Assembly (NCBI GenBank): GCA_026982695.1
Contig: JALSGS010000034.1
Location: 62,001-126,000 of the forward strand
Length of the DNA: 64,000 nt
Direction: 5' to 3'
Origin: Saprospiraceae bacterium
GTDB lineage: Bacteria; Bacteroidota; Bacteroidia; Chitinophagales; Saprospiraceae
Shown here: positions 8,260 to 17,532 of the stretch, piece after piece
Layout of the letters: each line of letters begins with the position of its first letter
Position numbering within the stretch: the stretch's first letter is position 1
Position numbers and translations under genes: made by a program
The notes under the pieces: model-generated
Told to the model about the DNA's origin: nothing
The model's input: the letters and a program-made list of their open reading frames with translations, nothing else
Databases searched by the model: none

Positions 8260-9294
8260 TTACAATTGAGTAGGAATCACAGCCCACGCTATTACCATAA
8301 CAGCTACAGCACAAGCCAATGCAAAAATTAGCCATAGCTGCCACTTATCCAAAGGAATAGTCCGCTTACCTCGGGCCCTCGCCACGCTGATATAGCCCAC
8401 CCCTAAAGAAACACTACCCAACACAACCGAAGCTATTTCCACATGTACAATCCCAGAAAACGCACCAACCCCTCCAATCAATAGACCTAAAAAAGCCGCT
8501 CCCTGTAGGGTCCACAAATGCTTGGTCGGCATTTCGTCCGAAATGAGCAATTGCATTTGTGTCCAATCCAAACTTTGCGCCTCTGAAACAGCAGCTTCCC
8601 CTGGTTGGTTCAACTGTGCATTAGTCGATAGCCTTTTTTTCTTTTTCTTTTGCGCTTGGGCCAGTTCATCTACCGTCTCCCAAACAGGCTTAGCAATTGC
8701 GCAATATTGACTTTCAAGCTGATATAGATGAGATCGCTTACACGGACCAAACAACAGTTCTGCCACAGACGTGAAGAAAGTGTGCGACTTGATCAGATGC
8801 ATTTCAAACGCCAACCACTCTGCTTCCTCACTGAGTACCCCTCGCGTCATAAGCAGTTCCTGCCTCAAGCGCCTACTGCGATCAGCATATACATCCAGGC
8901 CTAAGTAACACATATCGGCATCGCATATTACGCGCTCCAAAAAAGTGTGAGGAGCATGGGGCAGACGGGTAGCCAAAATACACGACAATACCAATGCCAA
9001 TCTATCCTCTGGATATCCTCTTTGACGCAACCATTGCGCAGCATACCGACACGAACGTTCCTCGTGCAACTCAGCCCCCCGGTCAAAACCCGTGTCGTGA
9101 AAAATAGCAGCCAGCTCTAGTACTTCCAAAGTAACCGACGACAAACGATAACCTTTAGCTATTTTGCGCACTGCAGCCCACACCTGTACCGTATGTTCAA
9201 AGTCATGAAATACGTATTCAGCAGCTATCTGTGTGCGGAAAAATTGACGAACCCAGGAAAGTGCTTCTTCAACAAGTCCTTCTGGTCGTGACAT
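8260..9294 (-). CDS. HD-domain phosphohydrolase with C-terminal membrane helices
   Basis: A 344-residue protein. Residues ~20-205 form a complete HD domain: His30/His34 in FHDFEHTVQV, the HD dyad at 66-67 in AAIFHDTGF and Asp125/Asp127 in ICDADM. A basic linker (KKKKKR, 216-221) leads to about three membrane helices (roughly 261-282, 284-305, 319-341). The HD module resembles that of the DUF5706 protein at the left of the window, including its helical C-terminal part, but the membrane part lacks the DUF5706 signature. HD enzymes hydrolyse phosphoesters, often signalling nucleotides; the substrate here is unknown. It is upstream of ferritin in a probable two-gene operon. The linker is encoded by A-rich runs, including A7 on the coding strand. 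Confidence 0.8.
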   Translation of the reverse strand: MSRPEGLVEEALSWVRQFFRTQIAAEYVFHDFEHTVQVWAAVRKIAKGYRLSSVTLEVLELAAIFHDTGFDRGAELHEERSCRYAAQWLRQRGYPEDRLALVLSCILATRLPHAPHTFLERVICDADMCYLGLDVYADRSRRLRQELLMTRGVLSEEAEWLAFEMHLIKSHTFFTSVAELLFGPCKRSHLYQLESQYCAIAKPVWETVDELAQAQKKKKKRLSTNAQLNQPGEAAVSEAQSLDWTQMQLLISDEMPTKHLWTLQGAAFLGLLIGGVGAFSGIVHVEIASVVLGSVSLGVGYISVARARGKRTIPLDKWQLWLIFALACAVAVMVIAWAVIPTQL

Positions 9295-9388
9295 GGGGCT
9301 TTATTAGTAAACGGGGTTATACAAAACAGGCTCCAAAATATTAAAAAACAGCATCATAAAAAATTCCTCTATAGATACACCCCACTAT

Positions 9389-9396
9389 TATATTTG
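9389..9396 (+). promoter_or_regulatory. Candidate -7 box for the T9SS-sorted protein
   Basis: TATATTTG matches the Bacteroidota TAnnTTTG consensus exactly. It is 212 bp before the start codon, so the leader would be long. No clear TTG at the -33 position. Confidence 0.35.
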
Positions 9397-9521
9397 CCAA
9401 TATGCCATGCAAGCTATCACCAAATGCAATTTGACAGACCAAAAGGGTACACACCCCTGATGCACCACATCTCAAGGTAATACTCTTAGCTATTTTTCTA
9501 TAATTTTAGCCGGTATCAAAT

Positions 9522-9534
9522 ACGATAATATCGT
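9522..9534. promoter_or_regulatory. 13 bp palindrome, possible operator
   Basis: ACGATA-A-TATCGT is a perfect inverted repeat 73 bp before the start codon of the T9SS-sorted protein. An operator is inferred only from symmetry and position. Confidence 0.25.
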
Positions 9535-9607
9535 TTGTAACCTTGGCAACCCCAAATAGCTATTTCGTTATTCTCAGCCCCTTTGACATTTTTCAAAATA
9601 TCCAGTT

Positions 9608-12600
9608 ATGCGCTTGAATTCTACTATTGGTGTCGTGCCCCACAATTGCCTCTTTTCCTGGATGGGGACTATCGCCTTTACCATCCTATGGGCTATACCA
9701 TATTCTTATGGCCAAATTGTACCACAAGCAGATAGTGTACAGTGCTTTTTCGCAGGTTCTGGTGGTTTATTTTCCGATCCAGGAGGGCCAGGCGGTGATC
9801 CAACTATTGACGGCGCTTCTGGGAATTATCCCAATTGTGATTGCGTGACGACGACTACTATTTGCTCAGTAGATGGCACGCCCATTACCTTAGAGCTTCA
9901 AGACTTCGGTGTTTTTTCTCCTTTCGATTGGCTCGTCATCCTCGACACGGACAACCCCAATGGCGAAGTATTTCCTGCTTCAATCCTCGACGACCCCAAC
10001 AATAGTAGCCTGCAACTTTTCAACAATAGTGATGGAGTAGGGGACGGTGGCGCCGAAAATTATGGTGCCGGTGCCCAAGAAGGTGCAAGTACTTTAAGCG
10101 AACTCCCCACTACCTCTTTCACTTCATCCAACCCATCGGGCTGCCTTACTTTTGTGTTTCGAGCATCCGGTGTAGTCGATGATCCAGGGTGGGATGCACT
10201 GATCAGTACGGTAGGTGGCACCCCACACCCTGGCGACAACCTCGATTGTAATGCCAACATTTCCTGTTTTCCGCCCGCCAATCTGTCTTTTTCTGATCTA
10301 ACACCTACTTCACTGATACTCCATTGGGAGCCCATCGATACGGCTATAGGCTATATCGTCGAATATGGTCCCTCTGGATTTGCGTTAGGTAGCGGTTCAT
10401 CAATACTCTTGCCCGATACAACTTCCGCGCTGATCACCAATCTCATGGAAAACACTTTTTACGACTTCTATGTCATAACTGATTGTGGCGATCCCAATGG
10501 AATCAGTGCAGCTGCAGGGCCCCTTACCGTTCAAACGCCTTTTATCAACCCCCCTGCACAATGCACCTATACCCTCGTACTTTACGACAATCTTGGCAAC
10601 GGATGGGCAAATAATTCCGTATCCGTCACAGTCAACGGGGTGACTACTCAATACACACTTGATGGTGTCAATGACAACGGCTCCGAAGCATCTTTCCCCA
10701 TCACAGTACTAGATGGCTATCCCATCGAAGTGACTTTCAACTTCAACTCTTTCAACACAGGCACAATTGAACTGTACGATTCTGATGGGCTTCTACTAAC
10801 ATCTGCTATTACTACGCCGGGGCTGACGGAAGTGTACAACGACATAGCTACGTGCCCTGTGTGTCCAGCCCCTAACTTTTTCGATGTGTCAATCACAAAT
10901 GTGACAGATACCACAGCTCTTATATCCTGGTCTACCAGTCCCGAACACCTGTACTATCAAATCGAGTGGGGCCCGTCGGGCTTCCCTTTGGGTGCAGGAC
11001 CAACTGATACCACCACAACTTCCCCTTACCTTCTGGACAGCCTCAATGCTTGTGTCACCTATGACGTGTATGTCCAATCGGTATGCGGCCAAGACAGTGT
11101 CAGTACCAGTGTAGGGCCTTTTACATTCACCACCTCTTTCACTCCGCCCAGTCCCACTGGCGACTCTTGTACCTATACCCTTGAATTGTTTGATTCGTTT
11201 GGCGATGGGTGGAATGGTGCGGTACTGACTATCACGATCGGCAATCAGAGTGCCGACTATACTTTTACCTCTGGCAACGAAGCTACTTTTACTTTTGTCG
11301 CTTTGCAAAACGTGCCTTTCATCGTATCGTATTCACCTGGCATATTCGAAAATGAAGTGAGCTACAACATCATTGATCCCACCGGCAATATCGTCTTCTC
11401 TGATGGCCCTAACCCTCAAACAGGAGAAGTAGCCACCATTATTGCTTGCCCCAGTTGTCCATCTCCTTTAGAGGTCACCATGTACGACATCAATGCCGAC
11501 AATGCCATAGTGACCTGGCAAGCTGCAGATGAAACTGTACCCCATATCGTCGAATGGGGCCCTCTAGGCTTCACATTGGGCACTGCCCAAAGCTATATGG
11601 CCTCTCCGGGGCAAAATATGGTTACACTCACAGGATTACAACCCAGCTATTGGTACGATGTGTACGTATACGCCGTATGTGATTCTACCGAACAAAGCAA
11701 ACACTATGGCCCCATCTCTTTCCAAACCATTTGGATGAACGATGTAGGCGTATTTGATTTGGTAACCCCTAATCCTGATGGAGCTTGTAACCTAGGATTA
11801 GAAACCATTGGTATCTTACTGGCCAATTACGGCCAAACACCTCAATCTCTCTTTCCCTTCAAATACAGTGTAAATGGTGTAGTGGCAGGTATCCCCTTCC
11901 CCACTGACGGCTTTTTCACTGGCGTGTTGGGCAATGACTCGCTCATTTATGTAGAGTTCGATACCAAGTGGGATTTCTCCCAGCCTGGTCCTTATCATAT
12001 CGAAATATGGACAGAACTAGACACCGACAACGACCGAAGTAATGACACCTTTGCTATCGATATTATCACAGCTTACTATTTACCTCTGATAGAAGACTTT
12101 GAATCACTGACTTTCCCAGAAACGTGGACTCATAGTGAATTTGGCAACCCTGTTTTTGCTCCCAATGCGCACAACAATCCTACTGCTGTAGTAGCAGACA
12201 ACCTATACAATGGTGATCAATCTTTTGAGCTCACCACCCATCGTGTAGCCCTCATTAATGAGGGCGATTCGCTCACCTTTGACTATCGCTATGTGGATTG
12301 GCTTAACGGTACAGCACCCACTATGTTGGGCAACAACGATTCACTCTTGGTACTCATCAGTACGGACTGCGGCGAAACCTGGGAAACTGTATATACCCTT
12401 GTAGGTACCGACCACACACCTACTACCGACTTCACAACTATAGCTATCGACCTATCTCCATGGGCAGGCATGGCCATCAATGTGCGCATCCAGGCCATTT
12501 GGGGACAAGGCAACTATTGGTTAGATCTAGACAATATCAATATACTTGGGTGTCCTCCCACTCTTGGTCTTTCGGCCAACATACAAAATGCTCAAACAGC

Positions 12601-13060
12601 TAGCTCCAACGATGGAAGCATTACCCTCAACCAGCCCCTATATGGTGTGCCTCCCTACACCTACGAATGGGATACAGGTGCATCCACAGTGAACATAGTT
12701 AATTTGCCGCCGGGTGTATATACCGTTACTGTAACTGACAGCCTCGGATGCACCGAAACCGCACAATTCACTGTAAGTACCTTGGTCAGTAGCCAAGAGG
12801 TCATCACAGTTTCAGATGTAGTACTGGCACCCAATCCCACCGATGGGCTCGCTACTTTGCGCTTCCGCTTGCCACAACGCAGTGATGCGCACATCGACAT
12901 CTTCTCTATGCAGGGTATACAGATGTGGCAACGAAGCTATCGCAACATCCTTGACCAAGAGGAGGTGCTCGATATTCGCGACTGGGCTCCAGGAATGTAT
13001 ATCATTCGCATTCAAGTAGGTGATCGACCACACTTTGAAAAGCTCATATTGGCTAAGTAA
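9608..13060 (+). CDS. Secreted multidomain FN3 protein with type IX secretion sorting domain
   Basis: A 1150-residue cell-surface or released protein. Order of modules: signal peptide (1-36, ending YSYGQ); a cysteine-containing CUB-like domain (~45-210); three fibronectin type III domains (starting ~221, ~418, ~616), the first two each followed by a ~95-residue beta module beginning CTYTLxLxDxxGxGW (~318 and ~520); a CARDB-like segment (~709-820); a jelly-roll-like segment opening LIEDFESLTFPETW (~822-980); a SprB-type repeat with PPYTYEWDTG (~981-1055); and a T9SS type A sorting domain from VLAPNPTDG (~1070) to the C terminus. No catalytic motif seen, so adhesion or structural display is likely. 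Monocistronic, with a strong terminator. Confidence 0.88.
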   Translation: MRLNSTIGVVPHNCLFSWMGTIAFTILWAIPYSYGQIVPQADSVQCFFAGSGGLFSDPGGPGGDPTIDGASGNYPNCDCVTTTTICSVDGTPITLELQDFGVFSPFDWLVILDTDNPNGEVFPASILDDPNNSSLQLFNNSDGVGDGGAENYGAGAQEGASTLSELPTTSFTSSNPSGCLTFVFRASGVVDDPGWDALISTVGGTPHPGDNLDCNANISCFPPANLSFSDLTPTSLILHWEPIDTAIGYIVEYGPSGFALGSGSSILLPDTTSALITNLMENTFYDFYVITDCGDPNGISAAAGPLTVQTPFINPPAQCTYTLVLYDNLGNGWANNSVSVTVNGVTTQYTLDGVNDNGSEASFPITVLDGYPIEVTFNFNSFNTGTIELYDSDGLLLTSAITTPGLTEVYNDIATCPVCPAPNFFDVSITNVTDTTALISWSTSPEHLYYQIEWGPSGFPLGAGPTDTTTTSPYLLDSLNACVTYDVYVQSVCGQDSVSTSVGPFTFTTSFTPPSPTGDSCTYTLELFDSFGDGWNGAVLTITIGNQSADYTFTSGNEATFTFVALQNVPFIVSYSPGIFENEVSYNIIDPTGNIVFSDGPNPQTGEVATIIACPSCPSPLEVTMYDINADNAIVTWQAADETVPHIVEWGPLGFTLGTAQSYMASPGQNMVTLTGLQPSYWYDVYVYAVCDSTEQSKHYGPISFQTIWMNDVGVFDLVTPNPDGACNLGLETIGILLANYGQTPQSLFPFKYSVNGVVAGIPFPTDGFFTGVLGNDSLIYVEFDTKWDFSQPGPYHIEIWTELDTDNDRSNDTFAIDIITAYYLPLIEDFESLTFPETWTHSEFGNPVFAPNAHNNPTAVVADNLYNGDQSFELTTHRVALINEGDSLTFDYRYVDWLNGTAPTMLGNNDSLLVLISTDCGETWETVYTLVGTDHTPTTDFTTIAIDLSPWAGMAINVRIQAIWGQGNYWLDLDNINILGCPPTLGLSANIQNAQTASSNDGSITLNQPLYGVPPYTYEWDTGASTVNIVNLPPGVYTVTVTDSLGCTETAQFTVSTLVSSQEVITVSDVVLAPNPTDGLATLRFRLPQRSDAHIDIFSMQGIQMWQRSYRNILDQEEVLDIRDWAPGMYIIRIQVGDRPHFEKLILAK

Positions 13061-13080
13061 AACACGCGATCATTAGCACC

Positions 13081-13118
13081 ACAGCCGGCTCAAACTAATC
13101 TTGGGCCGGCTGTTTTGT
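13081..13118 (+). terminator. Intrinsic terminator after the T9SS-sorted protein
   Basis: ACAGCCGGCTCAA (13081-13093) pairs with TTGGGCCGGCTGT (13101-13113), a 13 bp stem with one G-U pair and a 7 nt loop, followed by TTTGTT. It starts 20 bp after the stop codon. The rest of the gap up to bshA (13119-13308) shows no gene. Confidence 0.9.
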
Positions 13119-13308
13119 TAAAGTACGACGTGTTGTTGGCATGGAGTATTACTTGATGTATTTTTTGGCCAATATTATCGCTGAAAACATGTATAATACT
13201 TTGTTAAGTTAATGAGTTGATTGCATCAATCATTTCATAATCTGGACAAGTAGGCTACTTCTACATGCCTGTTCCTTATTTAGGTCACGCTTACCTCAAA
13301 TCGGCACT

Positions 13309-14472
13309 ATGAAAATTGGTATCATTTGTTATCCCACCTATGGAGGAAGTGGCATGGTAGCCACAGAGTTGGGCTTAGCCTTAGCTCGAAAAGGACATCA
13401 AGTGCATTTTATCACTTACAGGCGCCCCCCTCGATTGTCTGGTTTCCATGAAAATATTTCTTTCCACGAGGTAACTGACGATGACTATCCACTATTCGAA
13501 TACCCACCCTACGACACCACTTTAGCCAGTAAGCTCGTTGAGGTAGTGCACTTTGAGCAGCTCGACCTGTTACATGTACACTATGCCATTCCTCACGCCA
13601 CTGTGGCCTATCTGGCCAAAAAGGTACTACTTCAGCGCGGCAGATATATTCCCGTGATCACCACCCTTCATGGCACGGACATTACAGTTGTGGGCAATAA
13701 CCCTTCCTTTGCTCCGGTAGTAGAGTTTTCCATCAACAAGTCGGACGGTGTTACCGCCGTATCCCAAAGCTTGCGCCAGCAAACATTTGAATATTTCCAC
13801 ATACAGAAAGATATTCAAGTCATCTACAACTTTGTCGACCTCAATCGATTTCGGCGCACGAACAAAGAACATTTCAAAAAAGCCATTGCCCCACAAGGCG
13901 AACGCATCTTGATACATGTATCCAACTTTCGAAAGGTAAAGCGAGTAGAAGATGTGTTGCACATGTTTCAAATCATACACCAACAGATTCCTGCCAAGCT
14001 ATTACTCGTAGGCGACGGCCCTGAACGACGCAAATTAGAAGACCTGTGCCGCCGGCTCAAACTATGTGACGACATTCGGTTTTTGGGCAAGCAAGATGCT
14101 ATCGAAGAAATTTTAGCTGTTGCTGACCTATTTGTCATGCCCTCAGAAAACGAAAGCTTCGGCTTAGCCGCTCTCGAGGCCATGGCTTGCCAAGTACCTG
14201 TCATCAGCACCAATACTGGTGGGCTACCCGAAATCAACATTCATGGCAAAACGGGTTTTCTCAGCCCTATAGGTGACGTACAAGACATGGCACACAATGC
14301 TCTTAAACTACTTGCCAACGAAACACTGCTGGATCAGTTTCGAAAAAATGCCCTTGAACAAGCCCGTAAATTTGACATCAATCGCATCGTACCCCAATAT
14401 GAAGCGTATTACCAACACATATTAGACACTGCTGTACATACACATAACATGCCGCCAGCAGATGCGTGGTAA
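13309..14472 (+). CDS. bshA: N-acetyl-alpha-D-glucosaminyl L-malate synthase BshA
   Basis: GT4 glycosyltransferase that joins UDP-GlcNAc and L-malate, the first step of bacillithiol synthesis in the cytoplasm. Diagnostic N terminus MKIGIICYPTYGGSGMVATE, then HVHYAIPHA, TTLHGTDIT and the retaining-GT4 EX7E motif in MPSENESFGLAALEAMA. The 387 residues match the family. bshB and bshC are not adjacent, so the pathway is dispersed. It converges on porZ with an 8 bp gap and no obvious terminator. Confidence 0.95.
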   Translation: MKIGIICYPTYGGSGMVATELGLALARKGHQVHFITYRRPPRLSGFHENISFHEVTDDDYPLFEYPPYDTTLASKLVEVVHFEQLDLLHVHYAIPHATVAYLAKKVLLQRGRYIPVITTLHGTDITVVGNNPSFAPVVEFSINKSDGVTAVSQSLRQQTFEYFHIQKDIQVIYNFVDLNRFRRTNKEHFKKAIAPQGERILIHVSNFRKVKRVEDVLHMFQIIHQQIPAKLLLVGDGPERRKLEDLCRRLKLCDDIRFLGKQDAIEEILAVADLFVMPSENESFGLAALEAMACQVPVISTNTGGLPEINIHGKTGFLSPIGDVQDMAHNALKLLANETLLDQFRKNALEQARKFDINRIVPQYEAYYQHILDTAVHTHNMPPADAW

Positions 14473-14480
14473 GAAGCTGC

Positions 14481-16790
14481 TCAATGAATAAGCACAATGC
14501 GCCCTACAGCAGTGTCTGGATTGAGCTCATTGGTAGAAGTACTGAATATGAGATATACCCCTGTCTGCACTTTACGGCCATTGTAATCGCGCCCATCCCA
14601 AATGGCTTGTCCCCCTAAGGCCTTTGTCTCGTATACCAATTGGCCATGCATATCGGTAATCTTGACCAACGCATCGCGTGCCAATCCTTTTATGGCAATA
14701 GGGCCTTCATAATCGGGAGAGACGGGATTGGGGTACACTAATATATTGCGCTCATGCACTACCCCACCAGCTACTGCCTCTGCTCGATAACTTAGCATGC
14801 CTTTGCCCGTACCGATATACACTTCCCCAGTCTGATCATTAATGGCAATATCTGTAATGAGATCGTCAAATAATGGGCTATTATCCTCATCAAAACGGGC
14901 TTCTTCATTTAGGCCATCAGGCGAAAGTACAAACACGCCATTAGTAGTGCCCACCCATTTTCTGTTGGCTCCATCTACAGCAATAGTGCGTACATCTTCA
15001 TCTTCCAATAGGTAGGCACCAAAATTGTCAAGCTGTACAATAGGCCGCGTACCTTTACAATACGATTCAAATGGATCACATTCAAAAATAACTACCCCTT
15101 CATTAGTACCTACCCATACAGCGCCATCTAAATCTACAGCTAAACAATTCACCTTATTGGTAGGGAGCTCGCTATTAAAAGTACTTATTAGCTGACATCG
15201 ATCATCAGAAGTGTCGTCCAAAGTTCCGCCATCATCATATACCAATATACCAGCATTATTATTAGTGACGACAAACCACTTATATCCAAAGGGATCAATA
15301 GCTATTTGCGCCAGCTCAAGCGCTACACAAGATGGTGCAAAGCTCAACCACGTACCATCTGGACGCAATACCGAAATGGGGCGCTCGGCACTGTGATTGG
15401 CCACCCACAAATTGCCCTCAGCATCAAAGGCTAATCCCGATACTCGGGTGCGCTGAAGATCACCCAAAGCATTATTTAGAGTAGAATTAGTGTCATTATA
15501 CACTTGAAACTGTTGTCGATCATACACGACTAAGCCATCGAGAAAAGATCCGGCATACACCACTCCCTTTTCTGGATGGATGCGTAGAGATAGAAAATCT
15601 TCCAATCCAGCTAGCTCATCACGTGTAAACTTATTATAAGCACGCCATTGCCCATCGACATAAGCTAAAATACCATCTGGACGAAACAGATATCCAAATA
15701 TGCTACTCACACCACCTGCAGCAATCCACACCTCATCTTGCCAAAGCTCAATATCATAAGTATTGGCCGACCACGGAGTGTTGGTGTCAAACAAGTTACA
15801 GGAGGTATTGCCCTCATCGACGCGAAAGCGCCTCCACTCATCAGCTATCCACACTCTGCCTTGTTCATCCTCAATGGCATACAGTGGTCTATTGACACAT
15901 TGTGCAGCAGAAGGCTTAAAAGAACCATCGGCTTGAAAGTAGAGCAACCGACCGTTGCAATCATCTACACATCGAAACCCTGCCAACAGACGTTGCCCTT
16001 CTGCAGTTAGAAAATGGAGATACATGCCATTTTCTTGGTATACATTCACTACTTGCCCATTACCATCATAATAGGCAAGTGCACCATCTATCGACAGATA
16101 CAGCCTATCGGAAAACACCGTCATAGCCCCTGCAGCATAGTCGGCAGGAAAGCCCGCTTCAGGCCCCAACCATCTCCAATTGCTGAAATCATCGAGATTC
16201 ACCCCGGAAAGAGGTGCCGCATACACACCTTCCTGCGTAGCCACCCATACTGAGTCGCGCCAAATGGTAAGTGATCTTGCCTCTATTGGCATACGCGTTG
16301 TACCCTCAAACAGGCCCGTAATCACATCCAATCGGCTAATACCAAAATTGCCTGCTAACCACGCACGCGAGCCCCCTTGCTCACAGTATACATCATTGAC
16401 GCGCTTGTCACCAATAATAACATTGCTTTCTTCAAGGCTGGATACAGTAAGAATCTGCGTATCACTTAGCAGGTCGATGCTCCCGCCTTCATATACTACA
16501 ATAAGTACCTGCGCTCCCTTATGATATTTGACCAAATGCACTCCAACCTGGCTCAGTCCCTCTACTTTGCTCAAATAGTTGATGGATTTATCAATCTTGT
16601 TTACACTCATTAGTGATAGTTCTGTGGCAAACCACACTTTTTGTTCGCTCTGTGTTACATATCGAGCCGATTGATAGGGTAGCCATGAACGCCATTGGCC
16701 AATAGCAAGTGGTACATCTTGGCCCATTGCATTTGCCATAAAAATGGCTAATACTCCAAAACATATCACATAACGCCCAAGCTCGTTCAT
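14481..16790 (-). CDS. porZ: T9SS protein PorZ-like, two beta-propellers plus C-terminal sorting-type domain
   Basis: About 769 residues. A signal peptide (MNELGRYVICFGVLAIF..AMGQ) is followed by IGQWRSWLPYQSA, the opening typical of PorZ, then many propeller blades (VWFATELSL, AWLAGNFGISRLD, VWVGTNEGVVIF, KWVGTTNGVFVLS). The C-terminal sandwich (VYPNPVSPDYEGPI to the end) is of T9SS sorting-domain type. Known role in Porphyromonas: surface member of the attachment complex that delivers anionic LPS for anchoring T9SS cargo. Here that role is inferred from architecture. A generic two-component-regulator-type propeller protein is the alternative. The start at 16790 is chosen for the signal peptide. 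A near -7 box (one mismatch) is at 16854-16861. Confidence 0.78.
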   Translation of the reverse strand: MNELGRYVICFGVLAIFMANAMGQDVPLAIGQWRSWLPYQSARYVTQSEQKVWFATELSLMSVNKIDKSINYLSKVEGLSQVGVHLVKYHKGAQVLIVVYEGGSIDLLSDTQILTVSSLEESNVIIGDKRVNDVYCEQGGSRAWLAGNFGISRLDVITGLFEGTTRMPIEARSLTIWRDSVWVATQEGVYAAPLSGVNLDDFSNWRWLGPEAGFPADYAAGAMTVFSDRLYLSIDGALAYYDGNGQVVNVYQENGMYLHFLTAEGQRLLAGFRCVDDCNGRLLYFQADGSFKPSAAQCVNRPLYAIEDEQGRVWIADEWRRFRVDEGNTSCNLFDTNTPWSANTYDIELWQDEVWIAAGGVSSIFGYLFRPDGILAYVDGQWRAYNKFTRDELAGLEDFLSLRIHPEKGVVYAGSFLDGLVVYDRQQFQVYNDTNSTLNNALGDLQRTRVSGLAFDAEGNLWVANHSAERPISVLRPDGTWLSFAPSCVALELAQIAIDPFGYKWFVVTNNNAGILVYDDGGTLDDTSDDRCQLISTFNSELPTNKVNCLAVDLDGAVWVGTNEGVVIFECDPFESYCKGTRPIVQLDNFGAYLLEDEDVRTIAVDGANRKWVGTTNGVFVLSPDGLNEEARFDEDNSPLFDDLITDIAINDQTGEVYIGTGKGMLSYRAEAVAGGVVHERNILVYPNPVSPDYEGPIAIKGLARDALVKITDMHGQLVYETKALGGQAIWDGRDYNGRKVQTGVYLIFSTSTNELNPDTAVGRIVLIH

Positions 16791-16894
16791 AGCTGCAGTA
16801 CATTGATTTGCTATCCAAAAAGAAAGTAGCTCGTACTTATTGCCAATACTTGGCAAATTAATCGAAATAACTCACCCAAGTGATGTTGCCTTGA

Positions 16895-17482
16895 CTACCG
16901 ATACAACCTACTTGCTTCTAAGTACCTAAACACTGCATCAGGTACCATGTACTGCACCGAATATCCCTGACGAATGCACTGCCGGATATAGCTCGCTGAG
17001 AGTTGCAACAATGGCACCCGTTCCACAAAATGCACATGAGGATGCTGCGCCAAGATGCCAAGCTCATGGCCAGGCCTTCGATATACATACAGATGATAGT
17101 CACGCAATATGAGTTCGTAGTTTTTCCATTTGGGCAAAGAGGCTAGATTGTCACTCCCCATAATAAGCGAAAACTCATGTTGAGGGTACTTTTCATTCAG
17201 ATACACCAGTGTATCAATGGTATATGACGGGCGTGGCAACCCAAATTCTACATCACAAGCCCGCAAGTGGGGATTATCCCCAATGGCTAAATGTACCAAA
17301 TGTAGGCGATCATAATCCCGTGCCAAGGTACGTCGAGGTTTCAAAGGGTTTTGAGGTGATACCACCAACCACACCTCGTCCAATACTGTCTGAGTTGCCA
17401 TGACATTGGCAATAATCATGTGCCCATTGTGTACAGGGTTGAACGAACCGAAAAACAACCCAATCTTACGTCTAATGGTCAT
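16895..17482 (-). CDS. nadD: Nicotinate-nucleotide adenylyltransferase
   Basis: Cytoplasmic NAD biosynthesis enzyme (NaMN + ATP to NaAD). The nucleotidyltransferase signature GSFNPVHNGHM sits at the N terminus, with MGSDNLASLPKWK in the middle and the C-terminal SASYIRQCI, equivalent to the ISSTxIR motif. The start at MTIRRKIGLFFG gives 195 aa, the usual length; the longer frame would overlap the upstream lipoprotein gene. It follows that gene by 50 bp, with porZ 104 bp downstream. nadC is elsewhere in the window. Confidence 0.94.
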   Translation of the reverse strand: MTIRRKIGLFFGSFNPVHNGHMIIANVMATQTVLDEVWLVVSPQNPLKPRRTLARDYDRLHLVHLAIGDNPHLRACDVEFGLPRPSYTIDTLVYLNEKYPQHEFSLIMGSDNLASLPKWKNYELILRDYHLYVYRRPGHELGILAQHPHVHFVERVPLLQLSASYIRQCIRQGYSVQYMVPDAVFRYLEASRLYR

Positions 17483-17532
17483 TCCACTTTCTGCTATTGA
17501 GCTAAACCAAAGCCACGCATGCATACGCATGC

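Larger units (their letters stand above)
9295..9607. other. Intergenic region upstream of the T9SS-sorted protein
   Basis: A 313 bp AT-rich gap between divergent genes with no credible ORF. It holds a perfect TAnnTTTG box (TATATTTG, 9389-9396, plus strand) and a 13 bp palindrome ACGATAATATCGT (9522-9534) between that box and the start codon. Nothing else was recognised. Confidence 0.6.
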
